Source of the DNA: Candidatus Obscuribacterales bacterium
GTDB taxonomy: Bacteria > Cyanobacteriota > Vampirovibrionia > Obscuribacterales > Obscuribacteraceae
Length of the DNA: 35,181 nt
NCBI GenBank assembly: GCA_020050835.1
Contig: JAGVKB010000094.1
Span: 1-35,181 of the forward strand
Direction of reading: 5' to 3'
Part shown: positions 7,925-15,937 of the stretch, one piece after another
Layout: each line of letters starts with the position of its first letter
How positions within the stretch are numbered: the first letter of the stretch is position 1
Translations under genes and position numbers: made by a program
Notes under the pieces: model-generated
Told to the model about the DNA's origin: nothing
The model's input: only the letters and a program-made list of their open reading frames with translations
Databases searched by the model: none

Positions 7925-8887
7925 ATGCGGTACAAGGACAGCGTAGAGTCGGAGTCGGCAATTGTAGTGCCTTCAGCCCAGCCGCTTGTTCCAGAGCGGC
8001 TGGCGATTGCGTTAGCTTACATCGCTTGCGGGCTAATCTGGGGCACAACCTGGTTCGCAATTCGTGTTTGTGTCGGGCCGGGCGGTTATCCGCCGTTCAT
8101 GGCTGGTGCTCTGAGATTCTCGTTGGCTACGGTTGTGCTCGGACTGATCTGGGTAGCTCGACCGTTCAAGATTGGTGAATTCACTCCGCGCAATCTGATC
8201 TGGATAGCGATTACTTGTTTGTCGAGCTCGGCCGGATTCGCAATGGTGTACACAGCCGAGAAGTGGATCTCCGGCGGTCTGGCTGCCATCATCAGCTCGA
8301 CGGCACCGTTGATGATGGCAGTGGTGGCAACTGTCTCCGGAACAGAAAAGGTGTCTCGCTCATCTTTGCTGGGATCTTTCGTGGCGCTCGGCGGCGTGAT
8401 GGCGATTTTTCAAGATAGTCTCCATGCCTCATCCGAGCAGGCTTTGGGAGTGGGGCTGTTGTTGGTGTCGGTAGTTGTTTCTCAGGTAAACAGCGCCTTG
8501 TTAAGGCAGCATACGCAAGGGTTGAATCCGTTCGTCACTACTACCTTATTTTCGATCGTCTCTGGATTGACTTTCTGGATAGCCAGCATTGCGGTGGAAC
8601 AGCGGGGACTGCCGGTTCCTCCTCCACTATTGCCTTCTTTCGCCTGTGCATATCTCGGCATCTTCGGGTCGGTGGTGGCGTTTCTCTGTTACTTCTACCT
8701 TCTAAAGAAAGTGCGACTGATGACCCTTACTACGCTGGTTTTTTATCCACCACTGATAGCGCTCGGTGTGGATGCGCTCTGGGAAAAGGGATTCGTTGCC
8801 GGTCCGGCCACCTATTCCGGCATGGCGATTACGCTTGTGGGAGTGGCAATCTGTTTGTTCGGATCGCGCACGAGCTTGGAGCATTGA
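7925..8887 (+). CDS. EamA/DMT superfamily transporter
   Basis: A 320-residue inner-membrane protein with two EamA repeats of about five membrane helices each, typical of the drug/metabolite transporter superfamily. The first repeat opens with the hallmark GLIWGTTWFAIR near residues 39-50 and includes a FMAGALRF helix; the second covers about residues 175-312. Such proteins usually export amino acids, metabolites or drugs, and the substrate cannot be read from sequence. About 25 polar residues precede the first helix, so a later start is possible, but no later codon has a better ribosome site. It converges on the zinc-binding protein gene. Confidence 0.88.
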   Translation: MRYKDSVESESAIVVPSAQPLVPERLAIALAYIACGLIWGTTWFAIRVCVGPGGYPPFMAGALRFSLATVVLGLIWVARPFKIGEFTPRNLIWIAITCLSSSAGFAMVYTAEKWISGGLAAIISSTAPLMMAVVATVSGTEKVSRSSLLGSFVALGGVMAIFQDSLHASSEQALGVGLLLVSVVVSQVNSALLRQHTQGLNPFVTTTLFSIVSGLTFWIASIAVEQRGLPVPPPLLPSFACAYLGIFGSVVAFLCYFYLLKKVRLMTLTTLVFYPPLIALGVDALWEKGFVAGPATYSGMAITLVGVAICLFGSRTSLEH

Positions 8888-8970
8888 CCAGAGTCATCCG
8901 TAATAGCTGCAATTGTCCGCGTGGTTGTCGAGCCGCCAAGGGCAGATGCCATACAGTCGCCCGATTGCAG

Positions 8971-9876
8971 TCAAGTCCGGCAGATTTCGCCGGTGAGCTT
9001 CTGGAGGTCAGCTTCCATCATTTTGAGGTAAGTATCGTAAGGTGGGGTCAAAAGTGAGTCCTCCACCATCTCAAGAATGAGCGGAATATGTGCTTCGTTC
9101 TTGACGGTGGAGAGTATCCGCGAGCCGTGCCCGGGATCTGCTACTACAGCTCTCACACCAACTGCGCGGGACTTCTTGATTAGCAGTCCCAGCTGTCTGG
9201 CCGATGGCTCGTGGAAACCGGTCGATTCGATGATCCCTGCGATAGTGTAACCATATCTGGTGGCAATGTGGGTCCAAGAATTGTGATAGAGGATGATGTT
9301 CTTGCAGCGAGTCGGCAGTTTAGAGCTGGCATGCATGAAACGTTGATCCAGCGCGCGAATCTTTTGCAGGTAGCTTTCGGCATTGCGCTCGTAGTCCTGC
9401 TTTCTTGCCGGATCTGCTTTACAAAGACTGAGAGCAATTGCCTTTACGTAATACTGCACCAGCTTCAAATCGAGCCAGTAATGCGGGTCGATGCCATTTT
9501 TTTCGGTTGAAGGAATGGCGTTCGAGAGATCGACCAGCTCGCATGTGCTGTTTCTAATCGCCAGCAGATTATTGCGGGCTGCTCTGTCAAGACCGTCTCC
9601 ATTCAAGAAGATCAGTTGAGCCTGGCTAATCGAATGTAGCGACGAGAAGGTCGGCTCGTAAGTGTGGGGATCGACATTCAACGGTACGAAGTGTCTGACC
9701 GATATGTTATCTCCGCCGATGTTGCTTACTATGTCGGCCAGCGGTGAGATGCTGGTCACCACTTTCAAGGCGGGCCGGCTCGTGCGCTCAGCTCCCTCGA
9801 CCGCACTGGCTGTTGCAGCCGGCAGCGAGAGGCAGACCACTAGTACTGTTAGCCGCCAGAAAAGGGAGATTTCCAT
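8971..9876 (-). CDS. znuA: Metal ABC transporter substrate-binding protein, zinc type
   Basis: Periplasmic cluster A-I (ZnuA/PsaA) metal-binding protein, 301 residues. A signal peptide covers about residues 1-26. Three histidines occupy ligand positions, His71 (DPHTYEP), His132 (DPHYW) and His198 (YHNSW), and Asp281 near the C-terminus (PYDTYL) fits the fourth. Three histidines, where manganese binders have Glu at the third site, favour zinc. The His-rich loop of many ZnuA proteins is missing. No permease (znuB) or ATPase (znuC) gene is adjacent, so the protein must work with components encoded elsewhere or have another role. It is divergent from ribD across 45 bases. The ATG lacks a clear ribosome site. 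Confidence 0.87.
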   Translation of the reverse strand: MEISLFWRLTVLVVCLSLPAATASAVEGAERTSRPALKVVTSISPLADIVSNIGGDNISVRHFVPLNVDPHTYEPTFSSLHSISQAQLIFLNGDGLDRAARNNLLAIRNSTCELVDLSNAIPSTEKNGIDPHYWLDLKLVQYYVKAIALSLCKADPARKQDYERNAESYLQKIRALDQRFMHASSKLPTRCKNIILYHNSWTHIATRYGYTIAGIIESTGFHEPSARQLGLLIKKSRAVGVRAVVADPGHGSRILSTVKNEAHIPLILEMVEDSLLTPPYDTYLKMMEADLQKLTGEICRT

Positions 9877-9885
9877 AAACTTAAC

Positions 9886-9914
9886 CCGACAGATCGAGGC
9901 GGCCAGTCTAACAT
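9886..9914 (+). promoter_or_regulatory. Promoter for ribD with leaderless spacing
   Basis: CCGACA at 9886-9891 and TAACAT at 9909-9914 are separated by exactly 17 bases. The -10 ends seven bases before the ATG at 9922, so transcription should start close to the first codon. No Shine-Dalgarno sequence is present. Confidence 0.42.
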
Positions 9915-9921
9915 AGTAGCG

Positions 9922-11028
9922 ATGATTGACGACCGAGACATCGAACAGATGCGAGCCTGCATCCAGCTTGCCTCCCGGGCCCTGGGGCGGACATCACCTA
10001 ATCCGGCAGTTGGTGCAGTCGTTTTGACCGCCGATGGAAAGGTGGCCGGAGTTGGCTATCACGAGCGGGCCGGACAAGCGCATGCCGAGGTTCTGGCGTT
10101 GGATAAAGCCGGCGAAAATGCTCGCGGTGGAACGCTCTATGTCAGTCTTGAGCCTTGCTCGCACTGGGGTAAAACCCCGCCCTGCACTGAGCGTGTGATT
10201 GCCAGCGGTGTTAAGAGAGTGGTCGCAGCGATGATCGACCCCAATCCATTAGTCGGCGGAAAAGGGGTTGCCGCGCTTGAGGCGGCCGGAATTGAAGTTG
10301 AAGTGGGGGTGCTGGAGGCAGAGTGTCGCTGGCTCAATCGCGGATTCGTGAAGAAAATGACCAGCGGCTTACCCTGGTTATGCCTGAAGCTCGCTACGAC
10401 GCTTGACGGCAAGATCGCCGACAGACACGGCTCGAGCCGCTGGATATCGGGCGGAGAGGCGCGCAAGCACGTGCATCAACTCCGGAACACTTTGGACTGT
10501 GTGTTGGTCGGCGGCACGACCGCCTTGCGCGACGATCCGGAGTTGAACGTGCGCGAGCTGGAGTCTGCTCGAAATCCTGCCCGAGCGGTGATCTGTCCGG
10601 ATCTTTCGATTTCGCCGTCCGCTCGCATCTGCCAGCAGGATTCCGGCGGGCGGACTTACATTTTTTGCACCGGTGACGCGCTCAGCCGGCGCGGTAAGGA
10701 GTTTCCGGAAAATGTGACGCTGATTGCAACTGAGCGTGACCGGCAGACAGTCGGCTACATCGATCTCAAAAGCGTCCTTACCTGGTTGGTTGAAAATGGT
10801 CTGTCGACGATTTTGTGCGAAGGTGGCGGGCGCTTAGCTGCCGGACTGCTGGCCGACGGATTGGTTGATGAGATTCATTGGATCGTCTCTCCGAAGATTC
10901 TCGGAGATGTTGAAGCTGTGCCGGCAGTAGCCCCACTCGGGGCTGTGCCGCTCAACGATGCCAGGCAGCTGCGTGAAGTAATTGTCAGGCAGCTCGGGTC
11001 GGACATTTTGATCAGCGGTCTTTTATGA
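9922..11028 (+). CDS. ribD: Bifunctional riboflavin biosynthesis deaminase/reductase RibD
   Basis: Bifunctional enzyme for two consecutive riboflavin steps: deamination of diaminohydroxyphosphoribosylaminopyrimidine and NADPH reduction of the product's ribose. The N-terminal cytidine-deaminase-like domain (about residues 5-145) has SPNPAVGAV, the zinc motif HAE at 54-56, and the second zinc site with Cys79 and Cys88 in PCSHWGKTPPC. The C-terminal reductase domain (about 150-368) has KLATTLDGKIA, SRWISG and CEGGGRLAAGLL. At 368 residues it is full length. Other rib genes are not in the window, so riboflavin synthesis is not clustered here. Confidence 0.95.
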   Translation: MIDDRDIEQMRACIQLASRALGRTSPNPAVGAVVLTADGKVAGVGYHERAGQAHAEVLALDKAGENARGGTLYVSLEPCSHWGKTPPCTERVIASGVKRVVAAMIDPNPLVGGKGVAALEAAGIEVEVGVLEAECRWLNRGFVKKMTSGLPWLCLKLATTLDGKIADRHGSSRWISGGEARKHVHQLRNTLDCVLVGGTTALRDDPELNVRELESARNPARAVICPDLSISPSARICQQDSGGRTYIFCTGDALSRRGKEFPENVTLIATERDRQTVGYIDLKSVLTWLVENGLSTILCEGGGRLAAGLLADGLVDEIHWIVSPKILGDVEAVPAVAPLGAVPLNDARQLREVIVRQLGSDILISGLL

Positions 11029-11158
11029 TCTCCGGCGCGTCTGCTTCCAAGTTTTAGTCAAGTAAGAGACAGCTTCCCTTACACAAATGCATAGATGATT
11101 AAAGTTTCATCGGTACCCCCTTTTGATTTCCTCCTGACAAGTGTAATCTAGCGCTCGT

Positions 11159-11181
11159 TGGTATACTTTCCCGAAAGGTGG
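11159..11181 (+). promoter_or_regulatory. Extended -10 and RBS of the small unknown gene
   Basis: TGGTATACT at 11159-11167 is a good extended -10. AGGTGG at 11176-11181 sits eight bases before a GTG at 11190, which decides the start of the small gene. CTGACA at 11134-11139 resembles a -35 but is 22 bases away, too far for ordinary use. Confidence 0.45.
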
Positions 11182-11189
11182 TCCTAGTC

Positions 11190-11384
11190 GTGAGCGCATT
11201 CAGCGTTTCAATTCGAAGAGACATTAACGGCAACCATGTTGTCCGCTTTCCCAAGCTCAAGGACGAGCTCAGCCCTCCCTTGCCCTATCCCGAGCGAATC
11301 GAGTGGATTAAGCTGTCTTGCGAGCGATTTTTTCAGAAGATTCGCGACAAAGAAGCTCTTACCGGAGCGGTGAGCAGCGTTTGA
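11190..11384 (+). CDS. Small protein of unknown function
   Basis: A short gene of about 64 residues with its own extended -10 and ribosome-binding site. The product is soluble and charged, with no signal peptide or membrane segment and no motif I recognise. Its middle reads VVRFPKLKDEL followed by a proline-rich turn and a helix-like IEWIKLSCERFFQKI. The frame is also open from a GTG at 11178, but that codon overlaps the ribosome site, so the GTG at 11190 is preferred. It stands alone between ribD and miaB. Coding status rests on the upstream signals and plausible composition rather than homology. Confidence 0.5.
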   Translation: MSAFSVSIRRDINGNHVVRFPKLKDELSPPLPYPERIEWIKLSCERFFQKIRDKEALTGAVSSV

Positions 11385-11454
11385 GACAGCGGTAATTTAC
11401 CGACTTCTGCCATTGCGCTTTCATCCGGACCTTCGTGCAATCAGCATTTCCGCT

Positions 11455-11463
11455 TGGTAGAAT
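11455..11463 (+). promoter_or_regulatory. Extended -10 element before miaB
   Basis: TGGTAGAAT is an extended -10 (TG, one base, TAGAAT) ending 14 bases before the ATG at 11478. The resulting leader would be about seven bases, and no ribosome site is visible for that ATG or for the one at 11508. Confidence 0.42.
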
Positions 11464-11477
11464 AGCTATTCGCCCTG

Positions 11478-12833
11478 ATGTTTGGGCAGTTAAACGCTCG
11501 AATCGATATGAACCAAGCTCCTAGCAAATCAGTCTACATAGAGACATTCGGCTGCCAGATGAATAAGTCTGACTCGGAGCACATGCTTGGATTGCTGGAG
11601 GAGATCGGATATCAGCCCACGCTCGAGCTGAAAGAGGCTGATCTGATGATCCTCAACACCTGCGCTATTCGCGGCGGTGCCGAAGACAAAGTGTTCAGCT
11701 ATCTCGGTGCCTGGCGAAGGCAAAAGGATAAGCGACCGGGCACGCTGATCGCCGTAGGCGTGTGTGTCGCGCAAGATGCCGGCGAAACTATGTTGCAACG
11801 CGCGCCTGGCGTAGACGTCGTCTTTGGTACGCATAACCTGCATCGCTTGCCCGAACTCATCCTGAAGGCAAAAGAGACTGGCCGTCCGGTCGTGGAGATC
11901 TTTCAAGAGCTGCCGGATGATCTGCCCGAAACTCCGGTCGTTCGGTTGAACAGTATCAGCGCCTGGGTTTCGATCATTTATGGCTGCGACTACAACTGTA
12001 CCTACTGCATTGTGCCATATGTGCGCGGGCGTGAGAAAAGCCGCAGTATGGACTCTGTCGCTCAAGAGGTCGAGGAGCTTGCGGCAAGCGGTTTTAAGGA
12101 GGTTACACTGCTCGGTCAGAATGTTACTGCTTATGGACACGACCTCGATCCGAAGGTGCATCTTGGACATCTGCTCGAGCGGCTCGGCACTATGGACAGT
12201 ATCAAGCGGGTACGCTTCATCACTGGCCATCCGCGCGATCTGAACCCGGAGATTATTGATGCCGTAGCCCAAGTTCCCAATGCCTGCGAGTTTTTCCATT
12301 TGCCTATCCAGTCCGGTGATGATCGGACTTTGAGGCGGATGGCTCGTGGCTACAAGGTCGATTTCTACCGCAAGCAAGTCGAGCAGATTCGCAACAAGAT
12401 TCCCGATGCTGCTATCACTACCGATTTGATCGTCGGATTTCCCGGCGAAACGGAGCAGGAGTTCTTGAACACGGTCTCGCTGGTCGAGGAGATCTGTTTC
12501 GACGCCTGTAATACGGCAGCCTACTCACCTCGCCCCCATACACCCTCTGCTAATTGGGACATGCAAGTTCCGGCAGATCTCAAATACGAGCGTCTGAGAT
12601 TCTTGAACTCGGTGGTAACCGAGGTCTCGCATCGGCGCAACAAGCGACATCTGGGCAGCACGATGGAGGTGCTGGTGGAAGGGCGCAGCGAACGTAATCC
12701 GGAACGCCTGGCCGGCCGGACGCGCACTAACAAGATAGTAAATTTCGAAGGACCTGAAGCGCTGATCGGGCAACTGGCTCAGGTTGAAATTGCGACCGCC
12801 AATGCGTGGGCCTTGCGTGGGGCTCTCAAGTAG
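11478..12833 (+). CDS. miaB: tRNA (N6-isopentenyl adenosine(37)-C2)-methylthiotransferase MiaB
   Basis: Radical-SAM methylthiotransferase that converts i6A37 to ms2i6A37 in tRNAs reading UNN codons. The N-terminal UPF0004 domain carries cysteines for the second iron-sulphur cluster in ETFGCQMNKSD, NTCAIR and VGVCVAQ. The radical-SAM CxxxCxxC is in YGCDYNCTYCIVPYVRG, around residues 172-188. The C-terminal TRAM domain covers roughly residues 385-450. The length of 451 is typical. The ATG at 11508, ten codons in (MNQAPSKSVYIETFGC), is an alternative start. It converges on the TPR gene with 20 bases between. The i6A synthase gene miaA is not in the window. Confidence 0.95.
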   Translation: MFGQLNARIDMNQAPSKSVYIETFGCQMNKSDSEHMLGLLEEIGYQPTLELKEADLMILNTCAIRGGAEDKVFSYLGAWRRQKDKRPGTLIAVGVCVAQDAGETMLQRAPGVDVVFGTHNLHRLPELILKAKETGRPVVEIFQELPDDLPETPVVRLNSISAWVSIIYGCDYNCTYCIVPYVRGREKSRSMDSVAQEVEELAASGFKEVTLLGQNVTAYGHDLDPKVHLGHLLERLGTMDSIKRVRFITGHPRDLNPEIIDAVAQVPNACEFFHLPIQSGDDRTLRRMARGYKVDFYRKQVEQIRNKIPDAAITTDLIVGFPGETEQEFLNTVSLVEEICFDACNTAAYSPRPHTPSANWDMQVPADLKYERLRFLNSVVTEVSHRRNKRHLGSTMEVLVEGRSERNPERLAGRTRTNKIVNFEGPEALIGQLAQVEIATANAWALRGALK

Positions 12834-12853
12834 ATTGAGCACTACCGGCGATA

Positions 12854-13585
12854 CTACGCCGCCTGAATCGCAGAATCATTGAGCAGAATCAGTTTGATGC
12901 GTTCATGAAAGTGTGCGGCTTGTTGCTTGCGATCGGTTTTTTCCAACAGCTCCGCGTAGTTCTGAAGGATCGGCACCAATTCTGGATGCTCAGCTACTCC
13001 GGCCTCTGACAGCGCGGACTCCATCTTTTCGAGCGCTTCTTGCAAGCAGCGCTCTCCGTCTCCATATTCGCCCAATCTGTTGTAGACCGCAGAAAGATTG
13101 TTGAACGCCCGGGCGATCTCCAGATCAGTTTCCGGATGCTCGTCTAAGACTAAAATCGCGCGGTGCAGAAAGCGTTCGGCATACTCGTAATTGTTCTGCA
13201 GGAGATGCACGGTGCCGAGGTTTACCAAAATCTGCGCGGTGGCGAGGTGTTCGCTGCCGAGCTTGTCTTCTACGATAATCAAGGCATGGGAAAGCAGCCG
13301 CTGAGCCTTTTTGTAGTTGCCGCTCTTAACTTGCAGGCTGGCTAGCTCGTAGAGAGTTTCGGCCAACTCTTCTCCGTCCTCTACCTCAGGCTTGATAAGC
13401 GGGCTTTGACTTTCCTGATACAACGAGGCTGCCCGCATCTGGGCGTCTAATAGTTCGAGGTCGGGCAGTTGGCTGGGGTTGCTTTTGGCATTGGCGGGCG
13501 GCTGGCCTGTTAGTTCGAGCTCCGGCAGTTTCAGCCAGAGGTTAATCTCCGAATGATTGGCGCCGTTGTTCCGGTTGTTTCCCAT
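12854..13585 (-). CDS. Tetratricopeptide repeat protein
   Basis: A 243-residue cytosolic TPR protein of the kinesin-light-chain-like type, presumably a protein-interaction scaffold. About 70 N-terminal residues are low-complexity and contain two similar short motifs (LPELELT and LPDLELL). Four TPR-like helical pairs follow, with recognisable cores such as LYELASLQVKSGNYKKAQRLL, ILVNLGTVHLLQNNYEYAERF and FNNLSAVYNRLGEYGDGERC in the family pattern. No signal peptide is visible. CGGAGG lies eight bases before the ATG at 13585, so that codon is preferred over the TTG three bases upstream of it. Partner proteins are unknown; it is next to, but not clearly co-transcribed with, the cyclase-nagZ-regulator operon, from which it is separated by 91 bases. 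Confidence 0.82.
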   Translation of the reverse strand: MGNNRNNGANHSEINLWLKLPELELTGQPPANAKSNPSQLPDLELLDAQMRAASLYQESQSPLIKPEVEDGEELAETLYELASLQVKSGNYKKAQRLLSHALIIVEDKLGSEHLATAQILVNLGTVHLLQNNYEYAERFLHRAILVLDEHPETDLEIARAFNNLSAVYNRLGEYGDGERCLQEALEKMESALSEAGVAEHPELVPILQNYAELLEKTDRKQQAAHFHERIKLILLNDSAIQAA

Positions 13586-13676
13586 CAAGCTGGCCTCCGA
13601 GCAAAGGCAGTTAGTGGATGCTTACCATCGAGTAAGAAGCCATAGTACTAACAGCTTGTGGAAAAGACGTGTCAGT

Positions 13677-14357
13677 CTAATCCAATTCGACCGAGAACTT
13701 GTAGCCAACTCCATGGACGGTCTGGATCAGTGACGGACCGTCCTTGCTGTCGATCTTCTGGCGCAGCCGCTTGATATAAGTTCGGATCGTCTCGGGAGAC
13801 GCTTCCGAGTCGGAGGCCCAGACTCGATCGAGCAAAGCCTCGGCGCTGAAAACTTGATTCGGATGGCGCATGAAGAACTCCAATAAAGCAAACTCCTTAG
13901 GCAAGAGTTGAATCTCCTCGCCGGTTTTGGTGACCCGATGGGTGTCGCGCTCGAGCACAATCTGTCCGAGCTTGAGCACATTGCCTGTAAGCGCCGCCGG
14001 TCGTCGCAATAATGCGCGCACTCGGGCTGATACTTCACCGACATCAAACGGTTTGGTCAGATAATCGTCCGCTCCTGCGTCCAGCCCGCTGATTTTTTCA
14101 CCGGTGGCAGTCTTGGCAGTCAGCATCAGGATCGGAGTTGTCCCGCCCGATGAGCGAAACTCCCGGCAGACGTCAACTCCCTGCATTCCCGGGAGCATCC
14201 AGTCCATGATGATTACGTCGTACTTATAGAAACGAAGCCTGTCAAGAGCCTCCAGTCCGTTCTCTACCACTTCGACAACATGGTGGTCGCGCGTCAGGAA
14301 CGCCCGAATCGGTTCGTAGAAGTCTTGCTCGTCTTCGACTATGAGAATCTTTGCCAT
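13677..14357 (-). CDS. OmpR/PhoB-family response regulator
   Basis: A two-domain DNA-binding response regulator of 226 residues. The receiver domain (about 1-120) has the acidic pair in VEDEQD, the phosphorylation Asp in MDWMLPG, the Thr in MLTAK and the Lys in DYLTKPF. The C-terminal winged helix (about 130-226) has the family features LLPKEFALLEFF, TYIKRLRQKID and VHGVGYKF. The start used is the ATG at 14357, two bases after the nagZ stop codon, giving tight coupling; an upstream extension to 14393 would overlap nagZ and lies ahead of the conserved first strand. No histidine kinase gene is in the window, so its signal is unknown. Confidence 0.93.
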   Translation of the reverse strand: MAKILIVEDEQDFYEPIRAFLTRDHHVVEVVENGLEALDRLRFYKYDVIIMDWMLPGMQGVDVCREFRSSGGTTPILMLTAKTATGEKISGLDAGADDYLTKPFDVGEVSARVRALLRRPAALTGNVLKLGQIVLERDTHRVTKTGEEIQLLPKEFALLEFFMRHPNQVFSAEALLDRVWASDSEASPETIRTYIKRLRQKIDSKDGPSLIQTVHGVGYKFSVELD

Positions 14358-14359
14358 GG

Positions 14360-15937
14360 TCAAATTATCTCGGTCTGCAAGCTGACTGGGCAAGATCCTT
14401 CCGGCGTCATGTTACCGGTCATTACTATTGATAAGGCCTCCATTGCCAGATCTGAGGGATCGAAAGTTGCCATGCAATTATTCCAGTCGGGAAGACCAAT
14501 CAGATCATATGGTACGTCACAGGCAACTGTCACTCGCTCCATTTTGCTCTCTGACAGTGCTTTACCCAGTCGCACCTGACCTGTATTAGACAGTGTCCGA
14601 TAAGTCAAGAAAATACAGTGTCTTTCCGCGCATGACTCGACGATTGACCGGCACTCCTTGGCTGATGGATTGAGCGGATACCGAATTTCAGAGACTTTCA
14701 CTCTTTTCGATTGGCCGTTTTTTTTCAAAGCTTGCTTGAGGAACTTTTCCAGCTCAAGCGCATAACGGGGATGCTTTGGTGCTACTACCACCCATTCACC
14801 TGATTCGATGCGAGGCAGCTCGCCTCTCAGCATCCCGACTGCAGACGTGGCGACTGCCAGGCTCAGCTTATTGCCAGCAGAAAGCGAGTCATGCAATTCC
14901 GCCGCCAGTGAATCCAAGTCACCATCGGGCAAAAGGCGTGGATCGACAGAAAGCTCGCGGCGAGAGCTTTCGATCCGCTCGACCGCCTGTTCGATTTGCC
15001 ATTCCGCAATTCGTCCATTCCGGACGGCCTTTACAATGGCCGCATGCACCGAACGAACCTCATGGGTCGAGCCCAGAGCCAGGAGCTGCTCGGCACCGGC
15101 TTCGACCGAGCGGACGGAGGCTTCTTCCAGCCCCCATTTATCGGTCACCGCCTTCATGAGTAGATCGTCTGTCATGATCAGACCGTCAAACTGCAGGTAT
15201 TCGCGCAGAAGCGCCGTGATTACTTTGGGTGACAGTGTGGCCGGCAACGTGTCGCGATCGACAGCCGGCACCCAGATGTGGCCGACCATGATCGCCGGTA
15301 AATGAACAGCGCAACCGCGAAATGGCACCAGATCTCTCTCCCAGAGCATTGCCGCATCAGAGCGATTAACCGCCAGCTGCAAATGCGAGTCTTCATGAGT
15401 AGCGCCATGACCGGGAAAGTGCTTTCCGACTGCCATTATTCCAAAGCGGGCGGTGGTTGTAGCAACCGTCAAACCGAGACTGGTCACCGTGGACGGTTCT
15501 GAGCCGTAAGAACGAGTGCCGATGATCGGATTGCGTGGATTGCTGGAGATATCCAGCACCGGAGCAAGCAAGCAGTTGACTCCGACAGCGTTGAGCTGTT
15601 TGCAACAGAGCTCCAGGACCTGTCTGGCGGCGTTGAGATCGCCAATCGCTGCCACAGCCATCGGTGCCGGCAATGGGCTCAAAATGTGATCGAGGCGCTG
15701 GACCGCACCACCTTCTTGATCGACTGAGAAGAGCGGAGTGCCCTGGCAGTTTCTGTATATGGAGACCGAAAGCTTCAACAATTGCTCGACAGACACCGCA
15801 TTCTCTTTGAAAAGCGTGATACCGGAGATGATACCGGACTGCAACAGATCCTTGGTCTCGTTGTCCAGCTCTGGCCCGGCTAATCGTCCAATCAGTAGCT
15901 TGCCTACTGCTCTTTCCAGGCTGTTAGAATCGGTCAT
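14360..15937 (-). CDS. nagZ: Glycoside hydrolase family 3 beta-N-acetylhexosaminidase (NagZ-like)
   Basis: A GH3 enzyme of 525 residues predicted to release terminal GlcNAc from peptidoglycan fragments during wall recycling. The catalytic barrel (about 1-340) has VDQEGGAVQRL, the NagZ signature KHFPGHGATHEDSH with the Asp/His dyad, and the nucleophile Asp in IMTDDLLM. About 185 further C-terminal residues make it longer than the single-domain E. coli NagZ (about 340) and resemble the two-domain Gram-positive form. No signal peptide is seen, suggesting a cytosolic enzyme. It overlaps the upstream cyclase gene by four bases (ATGA) and is followed after two bases by the response regulator, so all three are very likely one transcript. 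Confidence 0.9.
   Translation of the reverse strand: MTDSNSLERAVGKLLIGRLAGPELDNETKDLLQSGIISGITLFKENAVSVEQLLKLSVSIYRNCQGTPLFSVDQEGGAVQRLDHILSPLPAPMAVAAIGDLNAARQVLELCCKQLNAVGVNCLLAPVLDISSNPRNPIIGTRSYGSEPSTVTSLGLTVATTTARFGIMAVGKHFPGHGATHEDSHLQLAVNRSDAAMLWERDLVPFRGCAVHLPAIMVGHIWVPAVDRDTLPATLSPKVITALLREYLQFDGLIMTDDLLMKAVTDKWGLEEASVRSVEAGAEQLLALGSTHEVRSVHAAIVKAVRNGRIAEWQIEQAVERIESSRRELSVDPRLLPDGDLDSLAAELHDSLSAGNKLSLAVATSAVGMLRGELPRIESGEWVVVAPKHPRYALELEKFLKQALKKNGQSKRVKVSEIRYPLNPSAKECRSIVESCAERHCIFLTYRTLSNTGQVRLGKALSESKMERVTVACDVPYDLIGLPDWNNCMATFDPSDLAMEALSIVMTGNMTPEGSCPVSLQTEII

Noticed and set aside
11529-12377. 282-codon minus-strand frame within miaB
   Set aside because: It is antisense to a gene with all MiaB motifs and has no independent support.
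12846-12861. CGGCG/CGCCG hairpin between miaB and the TPR gene
   Set aside because: The stem is only five pairs, overlaps the TPR stop codon and has no T tract, so it is not supported as a terminator.
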